64,000 nucleotides of DNA from Corynebacterium nuruki S6-4 (GTDB taxonomy: Bacteria > Actinomycetota > Actinomycetes > Mycobacteriales > Mycobacteriaceae). Below, piece after piece: positions 55,518 through 64,000 of this stretch. A program made the position numbers and the translations under genes. The notes beneath the pieces were generated by a model. That model ran no database searches, was not told where the DNA came from, and was given only the letters and a program-made list of their open reading frames with translations. Each line of letters opens with the position of its first letter. Position 1 is the first letter of the stretch. The stretch covers positions 558,001 through 622,000 of the forward strand of contig NZ_CP042429.1 of NCBI RefSeq assembly GCF_007970465.1. The letters are read 5' to 3'.

Positions 55518-57109
55518 TCTCTTCCTCTTCGTGTGGTCTTCCGGAATCTCATCCCGGCGTAGAGGGCGGCGGCCAGCCCTGCGGCTGAGAGGACCCACTC
55601 CCCGACAGCTCCGAGACGTGCGGACAATGTCCTAGTATCCCGCAAAGGTATGTCAGCCTGCAAAAGGCCCTGCCGGAAAATCTCCGTGTCCTGCGTGACA
55701 GCCCCGTCCGGGTCGATCATCGCCGAGACACCGGAGGTGGCGGCGACGGTGACGGCACGATCGTACTCGATGGCCCGCATCCGGTTGATGGCCAGCTGCT
55801 GGTAGGTCATGTCGGTGTGCCCGAAAGTCGCGTTGTTCGTCGGGCTGGCGAACATCGTCGCGCCGTTGTCGACCGCGTCCCGGTAGGCCCCGTCGAAGGA
55901 GACCTCGTAGCAGGTCGCCACGCCCACGACCGGACCGCCGGTGCCCGCGGGGTGCAGGGTGCCGGGGCCGTCACCGGGCTTGTAGTCGCCGGCGAGGTCG
56001 ACGTAACTGCTCACGTGCCGCAGCAGGTCGCGCAGCGGCATGTACTCGCCGAAGGGCTGCAGGAACTTCTTGACGTGCTGCTCCCCCGGGCCGTCGGTCG
56101 GATCCCAGACGACGATGGTGTTGCGGGACCCGACCTCGTCACGGGTGATCGTGCCGACGAGGATGGGGGCCTTGACCGCCTCGGCGGCGGCCTGGATCCG
56201 CGTGTAGGCGTCCGGGTTACGGAACGGGTCGACGTCGGAGGCGTTCTCCGGCCACACCACCAGGTCCGGCCGGGCCCGCGTCCCGGCATCGACCTCGTCG
56301 GCGAGCTGGCGGGTGACCTGCAGGTGGTTGTTGAGCACCGCCTCGCGCTGGGCGTTGAAGTCGAGACCGAGCCGCGGCACATTGCCCTGCACCGCCGCGA
56401 CATTGAGCGTGGGGCTGTCGTCCCCGCTGCGCCACACAGGGCTCACCACGGGGATGATCAGGCCGCCGACCAGGGTGACGACCAGGGCAGCTGCCCCGGT
56501 GATCCACCGGCGGTGGACCAGGAGGGCGATCCCCAGGCCGGCGACGACGACGGCGTAGGCGACCAGTGCCGGGCCGGCCAGGGTGATCCAGTGCGCGAGC
56601 GGGCCACCGACCTGACCCCAGGCGAGCCGGACCCAGCCGAAGCCACCGAAGGGCCAGTTCGCACGGAGCCATTCCACGGCCACGTACCAGGCCGGCACGG
56701 CGAGGAACGGCAGGATCCCGCGGGTCCGCCCACCTGCCGCGGAGGCGGACCGCGACCAGGTCAGCAGGGCGGCGAGTCCCAGCCCGAACAGCAGACTGTA
56801 GAGGGACTCGACGACCGACAGGCCGAACCAGGCGATTGCGCCGACGTACTCACCCACCCAGGGCAGCAGCAGGAGGTAGCAGGTCAGCCCCTGGACCCAG
56901 GACAACCACACCGACCAGCGCCGGGTGGTGCGCGGATCTTTTCCCGCGACGGCCCGGTCAACGGTCCAGAAGAACAGGCCGAAGCCCAGCGGGGCCGCCC
57001 ACCACAGTCCGGTCGGCTGGTAGGAGGCGTACTGCGCGAGTCCGGCGAAGGCGGCGGCCAGGGTGAGGAGGAGGAACCGGCCCACCGTGCGTCGGTCCGG
57101 GCGCCTCAC
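55514..57109 (-). CDS. lnt: Apolipoprotein N-acyltransferase (Lnt / Ppm2)
   Basis: Adds the third acyl chain to the N-terminal Cys of lipoproteins and in corynebacteria helps Ppm1. 531 aa: six or more hydrophobic helices in the first ~220 residues, then a nitrilase domain with the triad Glu in [11 protein letters not shown], Lys in [13 protein letters not shown] and Cys in [17 protein letters not shown] start overlapping the fxsA stop. A hydrophobic helix closes the C-terminus. The window contains several predicted lipoproteins that could be substrates. Confidence 0.93.
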   Translation of the reverse strand: MRRPDRRTVGRFLLLTLAAAFAGLAQYASYQPTGLWWAAPLGFGLFFWTVDRAVAGKDPRTTRRWSVWLSWVQGLTCYLLLLPWVGEYVGAIAWFGLSVVESLYSLLFGLGLAALLTWSRSASAAGGRTRGILPFLAVPAWYVAVEWLRANWPFGGFGWVRLAWGQVGGPLAHWITLAGPALVAYAVVVAGLGIALLVHRRWITGAAALVVTLVGGLIIPVVSPVWRSGDDSPTLNVAAVQGNVPRLGLDFNAQREAVLNNHLQVTRQLADEVDAGTRARPDLVVWPENASDVDPFRNPDAYTRIQAAAEAVKAPILVGTITRDEVGSRNTIVVWDPTDGPGEQHVKKFLQPFGEYMPLRDLLRHVSSYVDLAGDYKPGDGPGTLHPAGTGGPVVGVATCYEVSFDGAYRDAVDNGATMFASPTNNATFGHTDMTYQQLAINRMRAIEYDRAVTVAATSGVSAMIDPDGAVTQDTEIFRQGLLQADIPLRDTRTLSARLGAVGEWVLSAAGLAAALYAGMRFRKTTRRGRE

Positions 57110-57576
57110 TTGTCGCCGAATTCATCGCCGCGGTGGTCGATGACGTCGCCCCAGCCCCCGGTGGCGTCCCCGGGCCTGCCCGAGCCGGGGCCACCGCCGC
57201 CGGGGAACCGCGATCCGAGGGAGACGACCTGCAGGCCGAGGGACTTCCCCACCCGGTGGCCGACGAGGGTCCGCACCGGCGGGATGAGCAGTACCAGTCC
57301 GACGACGAAGGAGGCGATACCGGGCACGACCAGCAGACCCGCGGCGATCATCGTCACCGCGATGTCGGCGACGAAGGCGTCCGTCCGGGCGGAGCTGGAC
57401 CGCTGGCCGGGGCTGCGGCGGCGGACCGCGGCGAGCGCCCGGTGGGCGACAGGCATCCCGACCAGCGGGGTGACCAGGGCGATGAGGACGGCCCATCCGA
57501 ATCCGATCCACTGTCCGAGGACGATGAACACCGCAATCTCGACGACGAGATAGATCAGGGGGAGGGAGAACAGCAT
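57106..57576 (-). CDS. fxsA: FxsA family membrane protein
   Basis: 156 aa. Four hydrophobic helices with the family segments PLIYLVVEIAVFIVLGQWIGF and FVADIAVTMIAAGLLVVPGIASFVVGLVLLIPPVRTLVG, plus a Gly-rich disordered C-terminus. FxsA helps phage exclusion in E. coli and its role here is unknown. ATG at 57576 follows TAGGAT by 6 bases. First gene of the fxsA-lnt-ppm1 chain with overlapping stops and starts. Confidence 0.88.
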   Translation of the reverse strand: MLFSLPLIYLVVEIAVFIVLGQWIGFGWAVLIALVTPLVGMPVAHRALAAVRRRSPGQRSSSARTDAFVADIAVTMIAAGLLVVPGIASFVVGLVLLIPPVRTLVGHRVGKSLGLQVVSLGSRFPGGGGPGSGRPGDATGGWGDVIDHRGDEFGDK

Positions 57577-57620
57577 GCGACCATCCTAGCGGGTCACCGG
57601 GTCCGCTATGATCTCTGCTC
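57577..57620. promoter_or_regulatory. Divergent leaderless promoter pair
   Basis: 44 bases separate the two starts. TAGGAT on the minus strand lies 6 bases before the fxsA ATG; TATGAT on the plus strand (57607-57612) lies 8 bases before the ATG at 57621. Confidence 0.5.
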
Positions 57621-57947
57621 ATGACCAGACTCCGTCGCAGCTCCGTCGCCCTCGCCCTCGCCACCACCACCGCCTTCGCCGGTGCCGCGGCCGTCCCCGC
57701 CGTCGCGGACACCGCAGCGACGTCGGCGCCCGCGGCGGCCACGGTCGCTGAGGCTCCGGCAGCCTCGGCGGATCTGCCGACCGGCAGCGCCACCGGATCC
57801 TCCCCCGCCGCCAACTGCGGCGAGAACGCTCCGGAGGGCGTGACCGGGTCCCTGCAGTGTGCCGCCGCCGTGGGCAGCAGCGCCGGGCTCGCCGCCGTCC
57901 TCTTCGGCGCGCTGCGCACCCTCGTCTACAACATCCTCGGGATCTGA
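57621..57947 (+). CDS. Small secreted protein
   Basis: 108 aa. Signal peptide (RRSSVALALATTTAFAGAAAVPAVA), then an Ala/Ser/Pro-rich stretch, and a C-terminal part with two Cys (ANCGENAPEGVTGSLQCAAAVGSSAGLAAVLFGALRTLVYNILGI) ending in a hydrophobic helix. This resembles small secreted, channel-like or porin-like proteins of corynebacteria, but no family was recognised. Predicted leaderless from TATGAT. Confidence 0.65.
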   Translation: MTRLRRSSVALALATTTAFAGAAAVPAVADTAATSAPAAATVAEAPAASADLPTGSATGSSPAANCGENAPEGVTGSLQCAAAVGSSAGLAAVLFGALRTLVYNILGI

Positions 57948-57963
57948 GCCGGGGTGGCCCGGC
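57948..57963 (+). terminator. Short hairpin after the small secreted protein gene
   Basis: GCCGGG (57948-57953), 4-base loop, CCCGGC (57958-57963), starting right after the stop. A T-run follows only 14 bases later. Confidence 0.35.
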
Positions 57964-57974
57964 CGGGGCGTCCT

Positions 57975-58083
57975 GGTTTTTCACACCTCTCCCCCGGCTC
58001 CGTCAGCTACTCTGCTGACATCGCCGCAGGTCAACGCGTTCCTGCGGTCCGGGTCGTCCCGGCCCGGGTGTGAAAAACCGGGG
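57975..58083. repeat. Cloverleaf-like inverted-repeat element between convergent genes
   Basis: A 13-base outer inverted repeat, GGTTTTTCACACC (57975-57987) with GGTGTGAAAAACC (58067-58079), extends to about 17 pairs if G-T pairs are allowed. Inside are three more perfect stems: GTCAGC/GCTGAC (58002-58007, 58014-58019), CCGCAGG/CCTGCGG (58024-58030, 58041-58047) and CCGGG/CCCGG (58049-58053, 58058-58062). The arrangement is symmetrical between the ends of two convergent genes. It does not fold as tRNA (wrong arms, no CCA-type acceptor or T-loop). Confidence 0.6.
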
Positions 58084-58085
58084 AT

Positions 58086-58817
58086 CTACCGCGGGGCGAG
58101 CCGCCACAGCGCCCGCGGCACCAGCCGCATCACCGTGGCGACCAGCCCCAGTGCCCGCGGCACCCACACATCGGTCCGGCCCCGTTCCAGCGCGGTGACC
58201 ACCGCCTCCGCCACGACCTCCGGCGTCGTCGACAGCGGTGCAGGGTCCATCCCCGTCGTCATCCGGCCGATGACGAATCCGGGTCGCACGACCGTCAACG
58301 TCACCCCGGTACCGCGGAGCGCATCCTGCATGCCCTGGCAGAACCCGTCGAGGCCCGCCTTCGCCGACCCGTAGACGTAGTTCGGACGCCGCACCCGCGC
58401 CCCGGCGATCGACGAGAACGCCACGAGCCGCCCGCTGCCCCGCGCCCTCATCCGGGCCGAGAGTTCGGTGAGCAGCACCGCCTGCGCCGTGAAGTCGGTA
58501 TGCAGGATCCGCGCCACCTCCCCACCGTCGCGTTCGGCCAGATCCTGGTCGCCCAGGACACCGAAGGCGGCGACGGCGGTGTCGACCGCGCCCCGCGACC
58601 AGATATCGTCGAGGACCGCGGCCTGGCCGGCCACGTCCGCGGCATCGAAGAAGACGGTCTCCACGTCGGTCGCACCGGCGGCACGGCAGGCGTCCGCCAG
58701 TCCGTCGAGCGCCTCCGGCCGACGCGCGGCGAGCACGACCGCGTTGCCGGCCGCGAGCCGGGTGACGACCTCGCCGCCGATCTCGCTGGTCGCACCGAAC
58801 AGGGCGATGCGGCTCAT
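58086..58817 (-). CDS. SDR-family oxidoreductase, DprE2-like
   Basis: 243 aa Rossmann dehydrogenase. Cofactor motif LFGATSEIGGEV, catalytic Ser in VAFSSIAGARV and YxxxK in NYVYGSAKAGLDGF. The segment after the active site (LRGTGVTLTVVRPGFVIGRMTTGM) and the C-terminus RVPRALGLVATVMRLVPRALWRLAPR resemble decaprenylphospho-2-ketoribose reductase DprE2, but no dprE1 is nearby, so I do not assign the name. ATG overlaps the stop of the peptidase gene. Confidence 0.8.
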   Translation of the reverse strand: MSRIALFGATSEIGGEVVTRLAAGNAVVLAARRPEALDGLADACRAAGATDVETVFFDAADVAGQAAVLDDIWSRGAVDTAVAAFGVLGDQDLAERDGGEVARILHTDFTAQAVLLTELSARMRARGSGRLVAFSSIAGARVRRPNYVYGSAKAGLDGFCQGMQDALRGTGVTLTVVRPGFVIGRMTTGMDPAPLSTTPEVVAEAVVTALERGRTDVWVPRALGLVATVMRLVPRALWRLAPR

Positions 58818-59950
58818 GCCTGCGCCCCGGTACCGGCGGCGGTCGACACCAGGTCGTGGGTGGTGACATTGAGCGGTTCACAGCCGGACGCCGTGAGTAC
58901 GACGATGTCCTCGATCCGCGCACCCCAGTCACCCGGGACGTAGATGCCCGGCTCGATGGAGAAGGCCATGCCCTCGGCCAGCGGCAGCTCATTGCCCGCG
59001 ATGATGAACGGTTCCTCGTGACCGGACAGGCCGATGCCGTGGCCGGTGCGGTGGGTGTAGTACTCCCCGTAGCCGGCCTCGGCGATCACACCGCGGACGA
59101 CCGCATCGAGTTCCTGGGCGGTGATGCCCGGCTTCGCGGCGTCCAGTCCGGCCTGCTGTGCCTGCTGCAGCACGGCGTAGGCAGCGAGCCGGTCCGCCCG
59201 GTCGTCACCAACCCCGCCGACGACGTAGGTGCGGGTGCAGTCCGAGTGGTAGCCGGTGTCGAGCGTGCCGCCGATGTCGACGACGACGATGTCGCCCTCG
59301 GTGATCACCCGGTCGGAGAAGTCGTGGTGCGGGTCGGCGCCGTGCGGTCCGGACCCGACGATGATGAAGTCCACGACCTCATGCTCGACGAGGATGAGGC
59401 GTTCCAGGTCGTCAGCGACCTCCCGCTCGGTGCGTCCGGCGCGCAGCAGGCCCGGCACCTGCCGGTGCACGGTGTCGATCGCGCGGCCCGCACGGCGCAG
59501 CTCGTCGATCTCGGCGGTGTCCTTGACCATGAACACGTCCCGCAGGACGGCGGTGGCGTTGACCGTGGTCAGGCCGCGGTCCTGCAGCGCGAGCACATGG
59601 TTCGCGGGCATCTCGCCGGAGACCGCGACAGTGGCGCCCTCCGGCAGGTCACCGACGGCGAGGGCGAGGGCGTCCTGCCCGTCGTTCCACGGCACGACGG
59701 TCACCCCGGCCCGGCCGGGGACACCGTCGCGCAGTGCGCCGGCGTCCACCGAGGGCACGATGACGCGCAGGGAGGTCGGGGTGACCACGAGGGCGGAGAA
59801 CCGCTCGTGGGTGTCGAGGTCGCTGGCGAGGAGGAAACGCAGGTCGGCGCCGGGGGTGAGCACGGCCGCGTCGATGTGCTGCCGTGTCAGCAGGTCGGCG
59901 ACGGCGGCCAGCCGGGTGGTGTAGGTCTCGAGGGGGAAAGCGGTTGTCAT
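58814..59950 (-). CDS. M24B-family metallopeptidase (Xaa-Pro peptidase-like)
   Basis: 378 aa. N-terminal creatinase-like domain (about residues 1-130) and a pita-bread catalytic domain with all five metal ligands: Asp in VVVDIGGT, Asp in HSDCTRTYVV, His in HRTGHGIGLSGHEEP, Glu in FSIEPGIYVPG and Glu in ARIEDIVVL. Probably cuts Xaa-Pro dipeptides or N-terminal Xaa-Pro bonds. ATG at 59950 follows TACAGT by 8 bases. Coupled to the SDR gene. Confidence 0.9.
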   Translation of the reverse strand: MTTAFPLETYTTRLAAVADLLTRQHIDAAVLTPGADLRFLLASDLDTHERFSALVVTPTSLRVIVPSVDAGALRDGVPGRAGVTVVPWNDGQDALALAVGDLPEGATVAVSGEMPANHVLALQDRGLTTVNATAVLRDVFMVKDTAEIDELRRAGRAIDTVHRQVPGLLRAGRTEREVADDLERLILVEHEVVDFIIVGSGPHGADPHHDFSDRVITEGDIVVVDIGGTLDTGYHSDCTRTYVVGGVGDDRADRLAAYAVLQQAQQAGLDAAKPGITAQELDAVVRGVIAEAGYGEYYTHRTGHGIGLSGHEEPFIIAGNELPLAEGMAFSIEPGIYVPGDWGARIEDIVVLTASGCEPLNVTTHDLVSTAAGTGAQA

Positions 59951-59981
59951 GGTCCCCCACTGTACGACGTGGGCGGGCCGG

Positions 59982-62672
59982 TCAGCCCGCGGAGGCCCCC
60001 AGCTCCACCACACCGCGGCGGATCGCCGGCACCGCCTTGCGCGAGGCGGCCTTCACCCCGTCCGAGTAACCGGTGTACCGGATCTGCCCGAGCAGGTCGA
60101 TGACCCGGTTGCACCAGCGCACGAAGTCCCCCGGGGTGAGCTCGGCCCCGCTGGCCTCCGCCGCCCGGATGCAGTACTCCAGCGGAGCCCCGGCGGTCCA
60201 CTGGTGCAGGGCGGTGACGAAACCGGTCTGCGGCTCCCGGGTCTGCGGCAGACCGTGCCGCTCCTCGTCACTGGTGAGCTCCCGGTGGATGCGCTGGACC
60301 GCGTTCACCGCGTCCACGAGCGCCTCAGTGGGTACACCGACATCGGAGCGGTCCTCGGGCCGGGTCTCCTTCCGGTTCTCGAAGACGCAGGTCGAGGCGG
60401 CGGCGGCGAGCTCGGCGGGATCGAGACCGTCCCACACACCACGGCGCAGGCACTGGGCGACGAGCAGATCGGACTCGTGGTGGATCCGGGCGAGCTTCTC
60501 CCCCTCCTCGGTCACCACGGCGGTCTCCCGGCCCCCGTCGAGTTCCAGGTAGTCCAGCTCGGCGAGCAGGTCGACGATGTGGTCGAAGGTCGCGGACAGG
60601 GACTCGGAGTCCGGGGTGAGGGCCTGCTCCTCGAGATCGAGGGTGCGACGCGCGGCGACGACGCGCTCGGCCGGGCGGACCAGCTCCTCCCGCTCGGGCA
60701 GGGCGTGCACCGGGTGCATGTGCAGCCGGTCCCGCAGGTCCGCGACCTCCTTCGACCCGCCGCGTGCCTTCGGCCTGATCTTCTTCGGCCGGTCGATGTG
60801 CTGGCGCCGCAGGTTGGCGGCCACCGCCCGGGCCTGCCGCTTCGGGGAGCGTTCCACGCCCCGGCCGAGCCGCATGTGGCCGACCTCGACCGGCACATTG
60901 CCGAAGGCCTCCGAGGACACCGGGCCGCACCAGCCGTCCTCGGTGATGATCCACGGGCGGGGACGCCGCCGGTTCGAGTCGCCGCGGGCGACGACGGCAC
61001 ACACCGGGTTCTTGCCCGTCGGCAGGGCGATGATGTCGCCGACCTGCAGGGAGGCCAGCAGTGCGGCGGTCTCCTTCTCCCGCTCCTCCCCGGCGTTGCG
61101 CCGGGCCTTCCGTTCGGTGACGGACAGTTCCCGGCGCAGCCGCGCGTAGTCGACGATCTCCTCGGGGGTGACGTCGGCGTGGATCTTCTTCAGGGTGCGG
61201 GCCAGGTCCTTCTGCAGTCCGGCGAGGTCGCGGCGGCGCTGGGTGAGCCGGGCGGCCTCCTCCACGACGTGGGCGGCGGTCTGGTACTGGGCGAAGGAGC
61301 GGTCGAGGATCCGCTGCGAATCCTCGTAGCCGCGGGTGCCGATGAGGTTGACGGCCATGTTGTAGCCGGGCCGGAATGTCGAGTCCAGCGGGTAGGTGCG
61401 GGTCTGCGCGAGGTTCGCGACCGCGTACGGGTCGATCCCCGGGCTCCACAGCACGACCGCGTTACCTTCGGTGTCCTTGCCGCGGCGTCCGGCGCGCCCG
61501 GTGAGCTGCGTGTACTGGCCCGGGGTGAGGTCGACGTGCGCCTCCCCGTTGAACTTCACCAGCTTCTCGAGCACCACCGACCGGGCGGGCATGTTGATGC
61601 CCAGGGCGAGGGTCTCGGTGGCGAAGCAGACCTTGAGCAGTCCGCGGGTGAACAGGTCCTCGACGATGTGGCGGAACGCCGGCAGCATGCCGGCGTGGTG
61701 GGCCGCATAGCCGTTGCCCAGGGCCCGGCGCCACTGCCGGAATCCGAGGACGCCCAGGTCCTCGGTGGGGATCTCGTGGACGCCCTCGTCGACGGTGCTG
61801 AGGATCTCGTCGCGTTCGTCGTCGGTGGTCAGTCGGATCCGGTCGACGAGCAGCTGCCGCATCGCCGCATCGCAGCCGTTGCGGGAGAAGATGAAGTAGA
61901 TCGCCGGGAGCATGCCGGCCGCACGCATCCGCATGACGACGTCGGTGCGTTTCGGGCCGCGGCGGCGTCCGGTGTCCTCGGCGTGGCCGGCGGCGTGCAG
62001 CAGGGCGCGGTTGACGTAGCCGGGGTCCGGCCGGTCCTGGTCGGCGAACATCGGAAGCATCTGACTGCCGACCATCATGTACTGGTGCAGCGGCACGGGC
62101 CGGTGGGTGGTGATGATGAGGTCGGTCTGTCCGCGGACGGTGGTGAGCCAGCCGCCGAACTCCTCGGCGTTGCTCACCGTCGCCGACAGGCTGACGAGGA
62201 TGACCGACGGATCGAGGTTGAGGATGACCTCCTCCCACACCGGACCGCGGGACGGGTCGGCGAGGAAGTGCACCTCGTCCATGACGACGTGGGTGAGCCG
62301 GTCGAGCCGGTCGGAGGTCGCGTAGACCATGTTGCGCAGCACCTCGGTCGTCATGACGACGACGGGGGCGTCCCCGTTGATGCTGACGTCGCCGGTGAGC
62401 AGACCGACCTGTTCCTCACCGTAGCGGTCGACGAGGTCGTGGTACTTCTGGTTGCTCAGGGCCTTGATCGGCGTGGTGTAGAAGCAGGCGCCGCCGTCGC
62501 GCAGCGCCTGGTGGACGGCGAATTCCCCCACCACGGTCTTACCGGCGCCGGTGGGGGCGCACACCAGGACGCCCCGGCCCGCCGCGATCGCGCGGGCGGC
62601 CTCGAGCTGGAAGTCGTCGAGGGGGAAGGGGTAGTCGGCGGCGAAGGCCGCGACCGAATCAGAGGATGTCAT
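59982..62672 (-). CDS. helY: DEAD/DEAH-box helicase, HelY/Ski2-like
   Basis: 896 aa superfamily 2 helicase related to eukaryotic Mtr4/Ski2. Motifs: Walker A VCAPTGAGKT, Walker B VVMDEVHFL, motif III LSATVSN, motif IV/V region (IYFIFSRNGCD) and motif VI QLTGRAGRRG. C-terminal winged-helix/arch and ratchet-like parts follow (about residues 450-890). Probably acts on RNA. The ATG at 62672 follows TACGGT by 7 bases. It overlaps the 3' end of tatC by 14 bases; the tat-helY order is conserved in actinobacteria. Confidence 0.9.
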   Translation of the reverse strand: MTSSDSVAAFAADYPFPLDDFQLEAARAIAAGRGVLVCAPTGAGKTVVGEFAVHQALRDGGACFYTTPIKALSNQKYHDLVDRYGEEQVGLLTGDVSINGDAPVVVMTTEVLRNMVYATSDRLDRLTHVVMDEVHFLADPSRGPVWEEVILNLDPSVILVSLSATVSNAEEFGGWLTTVRGQTDLIITTHRPVPLHQYMMVGSQMLPMFADQDRPDPGYVNRALLHAAGHAEDTGRRRGPKRTDVVMRMRAAGMLPAIYFIFSRNGCDAAMRQLLVDRIRLTTDDERDEILSTVDEGVHEIPTEDLGVLGFRQWRRALGNGYAAHHAGMLPAFRHIVEDLFTRGLLKVCFATETLALGINMPARSVVLEKLVKFNGEAHVDLTPGQYTQLTGRAGRRGKDTEGNAVVLWSPGIDPYAVANLAQTRTYPLDSTFRPGYNMAVNLIGTRGYEDSQRILDRSFAQYQTAAHVVEEAARLTQRRRDLAGLQKDLARTLKKIHADVTPEEIVDYARLRRELSVTERKARRNAGEEREKETAALLASLQVGDIIALPTGKNPVCAVVARGDSNRRRPRPWIITEDGWCGPVSSEAFGNVPVEVGHMRLGRGVERSPKRQARAVAANLRRQHIDRPKKIRPKARGGSKEVADLRDRLHMHPVHALPEREELVRPAERVVAARRTLDLEEQALTPDSESLSATFDHIVDLLAELDYLELDGGRETAVVTEEGEKLARIHHESDLLVAQCLRRGVWDGLDPAELAAAASTCVFENRKETRPEDRSDVGVPTEALVDAVNAVQRIHRELTSDEERHGLPQTREPQTGFVTALHQWTAGAPLEYCIRAAEASGAELTPGDFVRWCNRVIDLLGQIRYTGYSDGVKAASRKAVPAIRRGVVELGASAG

Positions 62673-63684
62673 CGCTGCTACCGTAGTCGAACGCCCGGTC
62701 CGGACCGGCGTCGCGGACCGGTGCGGGTGCGGCGACCCGGTCGGTGGTGACCGGCCGTGCACCGCTGACCGGCTGCGCGGCGGCGATCTGTGAGCCCTCG
62801 TCGTCGGCGATCCCGACCGGTGCCCCGTCGGACCCGGACCTGCGTGCCTTCCGCTTGTCGTGGATCCGGGCGATCTGCATGGCGATCTCCATGAGCACGC
62901 ACAGCGTGACCGCGAGTGCGGACATCGAGAACGGGTCCTGGCCGGGGGTGATGACGGCGGCGAAGATGAACAGTCCGACGATGATGTACCGGCGCTTGTT
63001 CTTCATCGCGCTGTAGGGCAGCACCCCGGCGAGGTTCAGCATGACGATGACGAGGGGTACCTCGAAACTCACGCCGAACAGGAGGATGAGGATGAGGACG
63101 AAGTTGAAGTAGTCGGTACCCGTCAGGGCGGCGATCTGCGCCTCACTGCCGATCGAGAGCAGGAACTCGAAGGCGAAGATGAGGACGACGTAGGCGAGCA
63201 CCGCGCCGAGGATGAACAGGGTCGTCGCCGCGGCGACGAAGGTCCGGGTCCAGCGCTTCTCGTTCTTCTTCAGGCCCGGGGTGATGAACCCCCACAGCTG
63301 GCCGAGCCAGACCGGGGCGGAGACGACCAGGCCGACGATGCTGCCGAGCTTGAGCCGGAGGATGAACATCTCGAGCGGCGCGGTCGACAGCAGCCGGCAT
63401 TCCCCGGTCTCGCTGCCGAACCGGAGGTCCGGGTCCAGGGCACAGTAGGGACCCCGGAGGATCTCCCCCAGGCTCGGGACGGGGCCGACGGACACGCCGT
63501 ACCAGATGAAGCCGAGGATCGTGCCGACGAGCATCGCGGCGAGGGCGACGAGCAGTCGCCGCCGGAGTTCCTTGAGATGCTCGATGAGGGCCATCTCGGC
63601 ACCGTTCGCGCGGCGCCGACGACGACCGGAACCCGGCAGGTGTACGTGCCGGGTTCTGTTCTGGGGGTTGTCGGAAGTGGTCAT
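62659..63684 (-). CDS. tatC: Sec-independent protein translocase TatC
   Basis: Receptor for twin-arginine signal peptides. 341 aa with six hydrophobic helices and conserved segments MALIEHLKELRRRLLVAL, RGPYCALDPDLRF, APLEMFILRLKLG, FITPGLKKNEKRW and FGVSFEVPLVIVML. The N-terminus has an Arg-rich extension and the C-terminus a ~60-residue polar tail. ATG preceded by a tatA gene 11 bases away. Confidence 0.95.
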   Translation of the reverse strand: MTTSDNPQNRTRHVHLPGSGRRRRRANGAEMALIEHLKELRRRLLVALAAMLVGTILGFIWYGVSVGPVPSLGEILRGPYCALDPDLRFGSETGECRLLSTAPLEMFILRLKLGSIVGLVVSAPVWLGQLWGFITPGLKKNEKRWTRTFVAAATTLFILGAVLAYVVLIFAFEFLLSIGSEAQIAALTGTDYFNFVLILILLFGVSFEVPLVIVMLNLAGVLPYSAMKNKRRYIIVGLFIFAAVITPGQDPFSMSALAVTLCVLMEIAMQIARIHDKRKARRSGSDGAPVGIADDEGSQIAAAQPVSGARPVTTDRVAAPAPVRDAGPDRAFDYGSSDDIL

Positions 63685-63695
63685 CGCGGTGGGGT

Positions 63696-63947
63696 CTAGG
63701 ACTCCCCGTTCTTCTCCGCAGTGGACTTCGGGGTGGACTTCGTGGCGTCCGTGACCGTGACGGTCACGTCCGGCTCGTCGGCGGCGGGGATTTCCACGGT
63801 CTTGCCGTTCTTGCCGTCCGTCTTGAGCTCATCCATCTCCGACTTGAAGATGCGCATCGACCGTCCGAGGTTCCGGGCCAGCTTCGGCAGCTGGGAGGCG
63901 CCGAGGACCAGCACCACCACGAGGATCACGATGAGCCACTCGTTCAT
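63696..63947 (-). CDS. tatA: Sec-independent protein translocase TatA
   Basis: 83 aa. A single N-terminal helix (MNEWLIVILVVVLVLGASQLPKLARNLGRSMRIFKSEM) followed by an amphipathic helix and a polar, disordered acidic C-terminus. Forms the pore with TatC. SD GGAAAGGTAG lies about 6 bases before the ATG at 63947. Confidence 0.95.
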   Translation of the reverse strand: MNEWLIVILVVVLVLGASQLPKLARNLGRSMRIFKSEMDELKTDGKNGKTVEIPAADEPDVTVTVTDATKSTPKSTAEKNGES

Positions 63948-63953
63948 CGGGTA

Positions 63954-64000
63954 CTACCTTTCCGTCAGTGCGCCGGTCGAGGAGAACCGGCCGTCGGTTG
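63954..64000 (-). CDS. C-terminal end of an upstream gene, probably pafC-like
   Basis: On the minus strand one frame reads TDGRFSSTGALTER and ends in TAG at 63954-63956, overlapping the tatA ribosome binding site. Its third codon positions are nearly all G or C (12 of 14), as expected for a real gene here; the other frames are not. In related genomes a WYL-domain proteasome-associated regulator (pafC) precedes tatA, but only 14 residues are visible, so the name is inference. Confidence 0.4.
   Translation of the reverse strand, partial: TDGRFSSTGALTER

Noticed and set aside
55817..57553. Plus-strand open frame opposite lnt and fxsA
   Set aside because: Antisense of Lnt with its catalytic triad intact on the other strand.
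57975..58083. tRNA gene
   Set aside because: The fold has four stems but lacks the T-loop, D-loop and acceptor features of tRNA. No tRNA was seen anywhere in the window.
59949..62750. Plus-strand open frame opposite helY
   Set aside because: Antisense of a helicase with all motifs; the translation shows only repeated Val/Glu/Gly/Arg patterns.

Overview
The window is a high-GC, densely packed actinobacterial chromosome segment. It is most likely from a Corynebacterium or close relative. This is inferred from gene content and order: efp-nusB-pyrRBC-carAB-pyrF-mihF-gmk-rpoZ-coaBC-metK-priA-def-fmt-rsmB-rpe-ribD, separate lnt and ppm1 genes beside rbpA and fxsA, and tatA-tatC-helicase-aminopeptidase. 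No rRNA, tRNA, insertion sequence, prophage or CRISPR array was seen. A recurrent feature is a TAnnnT-like -10 hexamer only 6-8 bases before the start codon, which suggests many leaderless mRNAs.

Region 1 (1-20801, plus strand) is housekeeping. It opens with the end of efp and with nusB, followed by a terminator. Next is the pyrimidine operon pyrR-pyrB-pyrC-carA-carB-pyrF, whose leader carries a PyrR-binding-loop-like motif next to the pyrR ribosome binding site. Then come mihF, gmk, rpoZ, a strong terminator, coaBC, metK, a helicase-dead type priA, def-fmt-rsmB, a DinB-fold protein, rpe and ribD.

Region 2 (20802-34473) is more accessory. It holds a DUF222/HNH nuclease gene behind split SOS-box-like half sites and two uncharacterised membrane proteins. 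On the minus strand it holds an HSP90-like ATPase, a lower-GC orphan PD-(D/E)XK nuclease and a 953-residue helical-repeat protein. It ends with a DUF4261 gene and an overlapping pair encoding a lipoprotein and a 603-residue Ala/Gly/Pro/Thr-rich protein that may be a secreted or cell-envelope system.

Region 3 (34474-48303) mixes metabolism and envelope. It holds a pyridoxine-kinase-like gene, two META-domain proteins, a HAD phosphatase, a class B penicillin-binding protein that has lost its 5' end, and an abutting head-to-head MetX-like hydrolase that also lacks a normal start. These are followed by a methyltransferase, a GH25 muramidase, a 2OG-Fe(II) oxygenase, a LigD-like polymerase/phosphoesterase without ligase domain, a small secreted protein, a thiamine-binding-type protein, a class V aminotransferase with direct-repeat sites upstream, an LppP/LprE protein, DUF952 and GNAT genes.

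Region 4 (48304-64000) has a hairpin-rich 420-base gap and a DHFR/RibD-like reductase. It also has a minus-strand run yceI - small membrane protein - mgtE - uvrA-like, rbpA with a large bidirectional terminator, and the overlapping chain fxsA-lnt-ppm1 for lipoprotein acylation and mannosyl donor synthesis. A small secreted protein and a cloverleaf-like inverted-repeat element follow. The window ends with minus-strand genes for a DprE2-like dehydrogenase, an M24B peptidase, a HelY/Ski2-type helicase, TatC and TatA.
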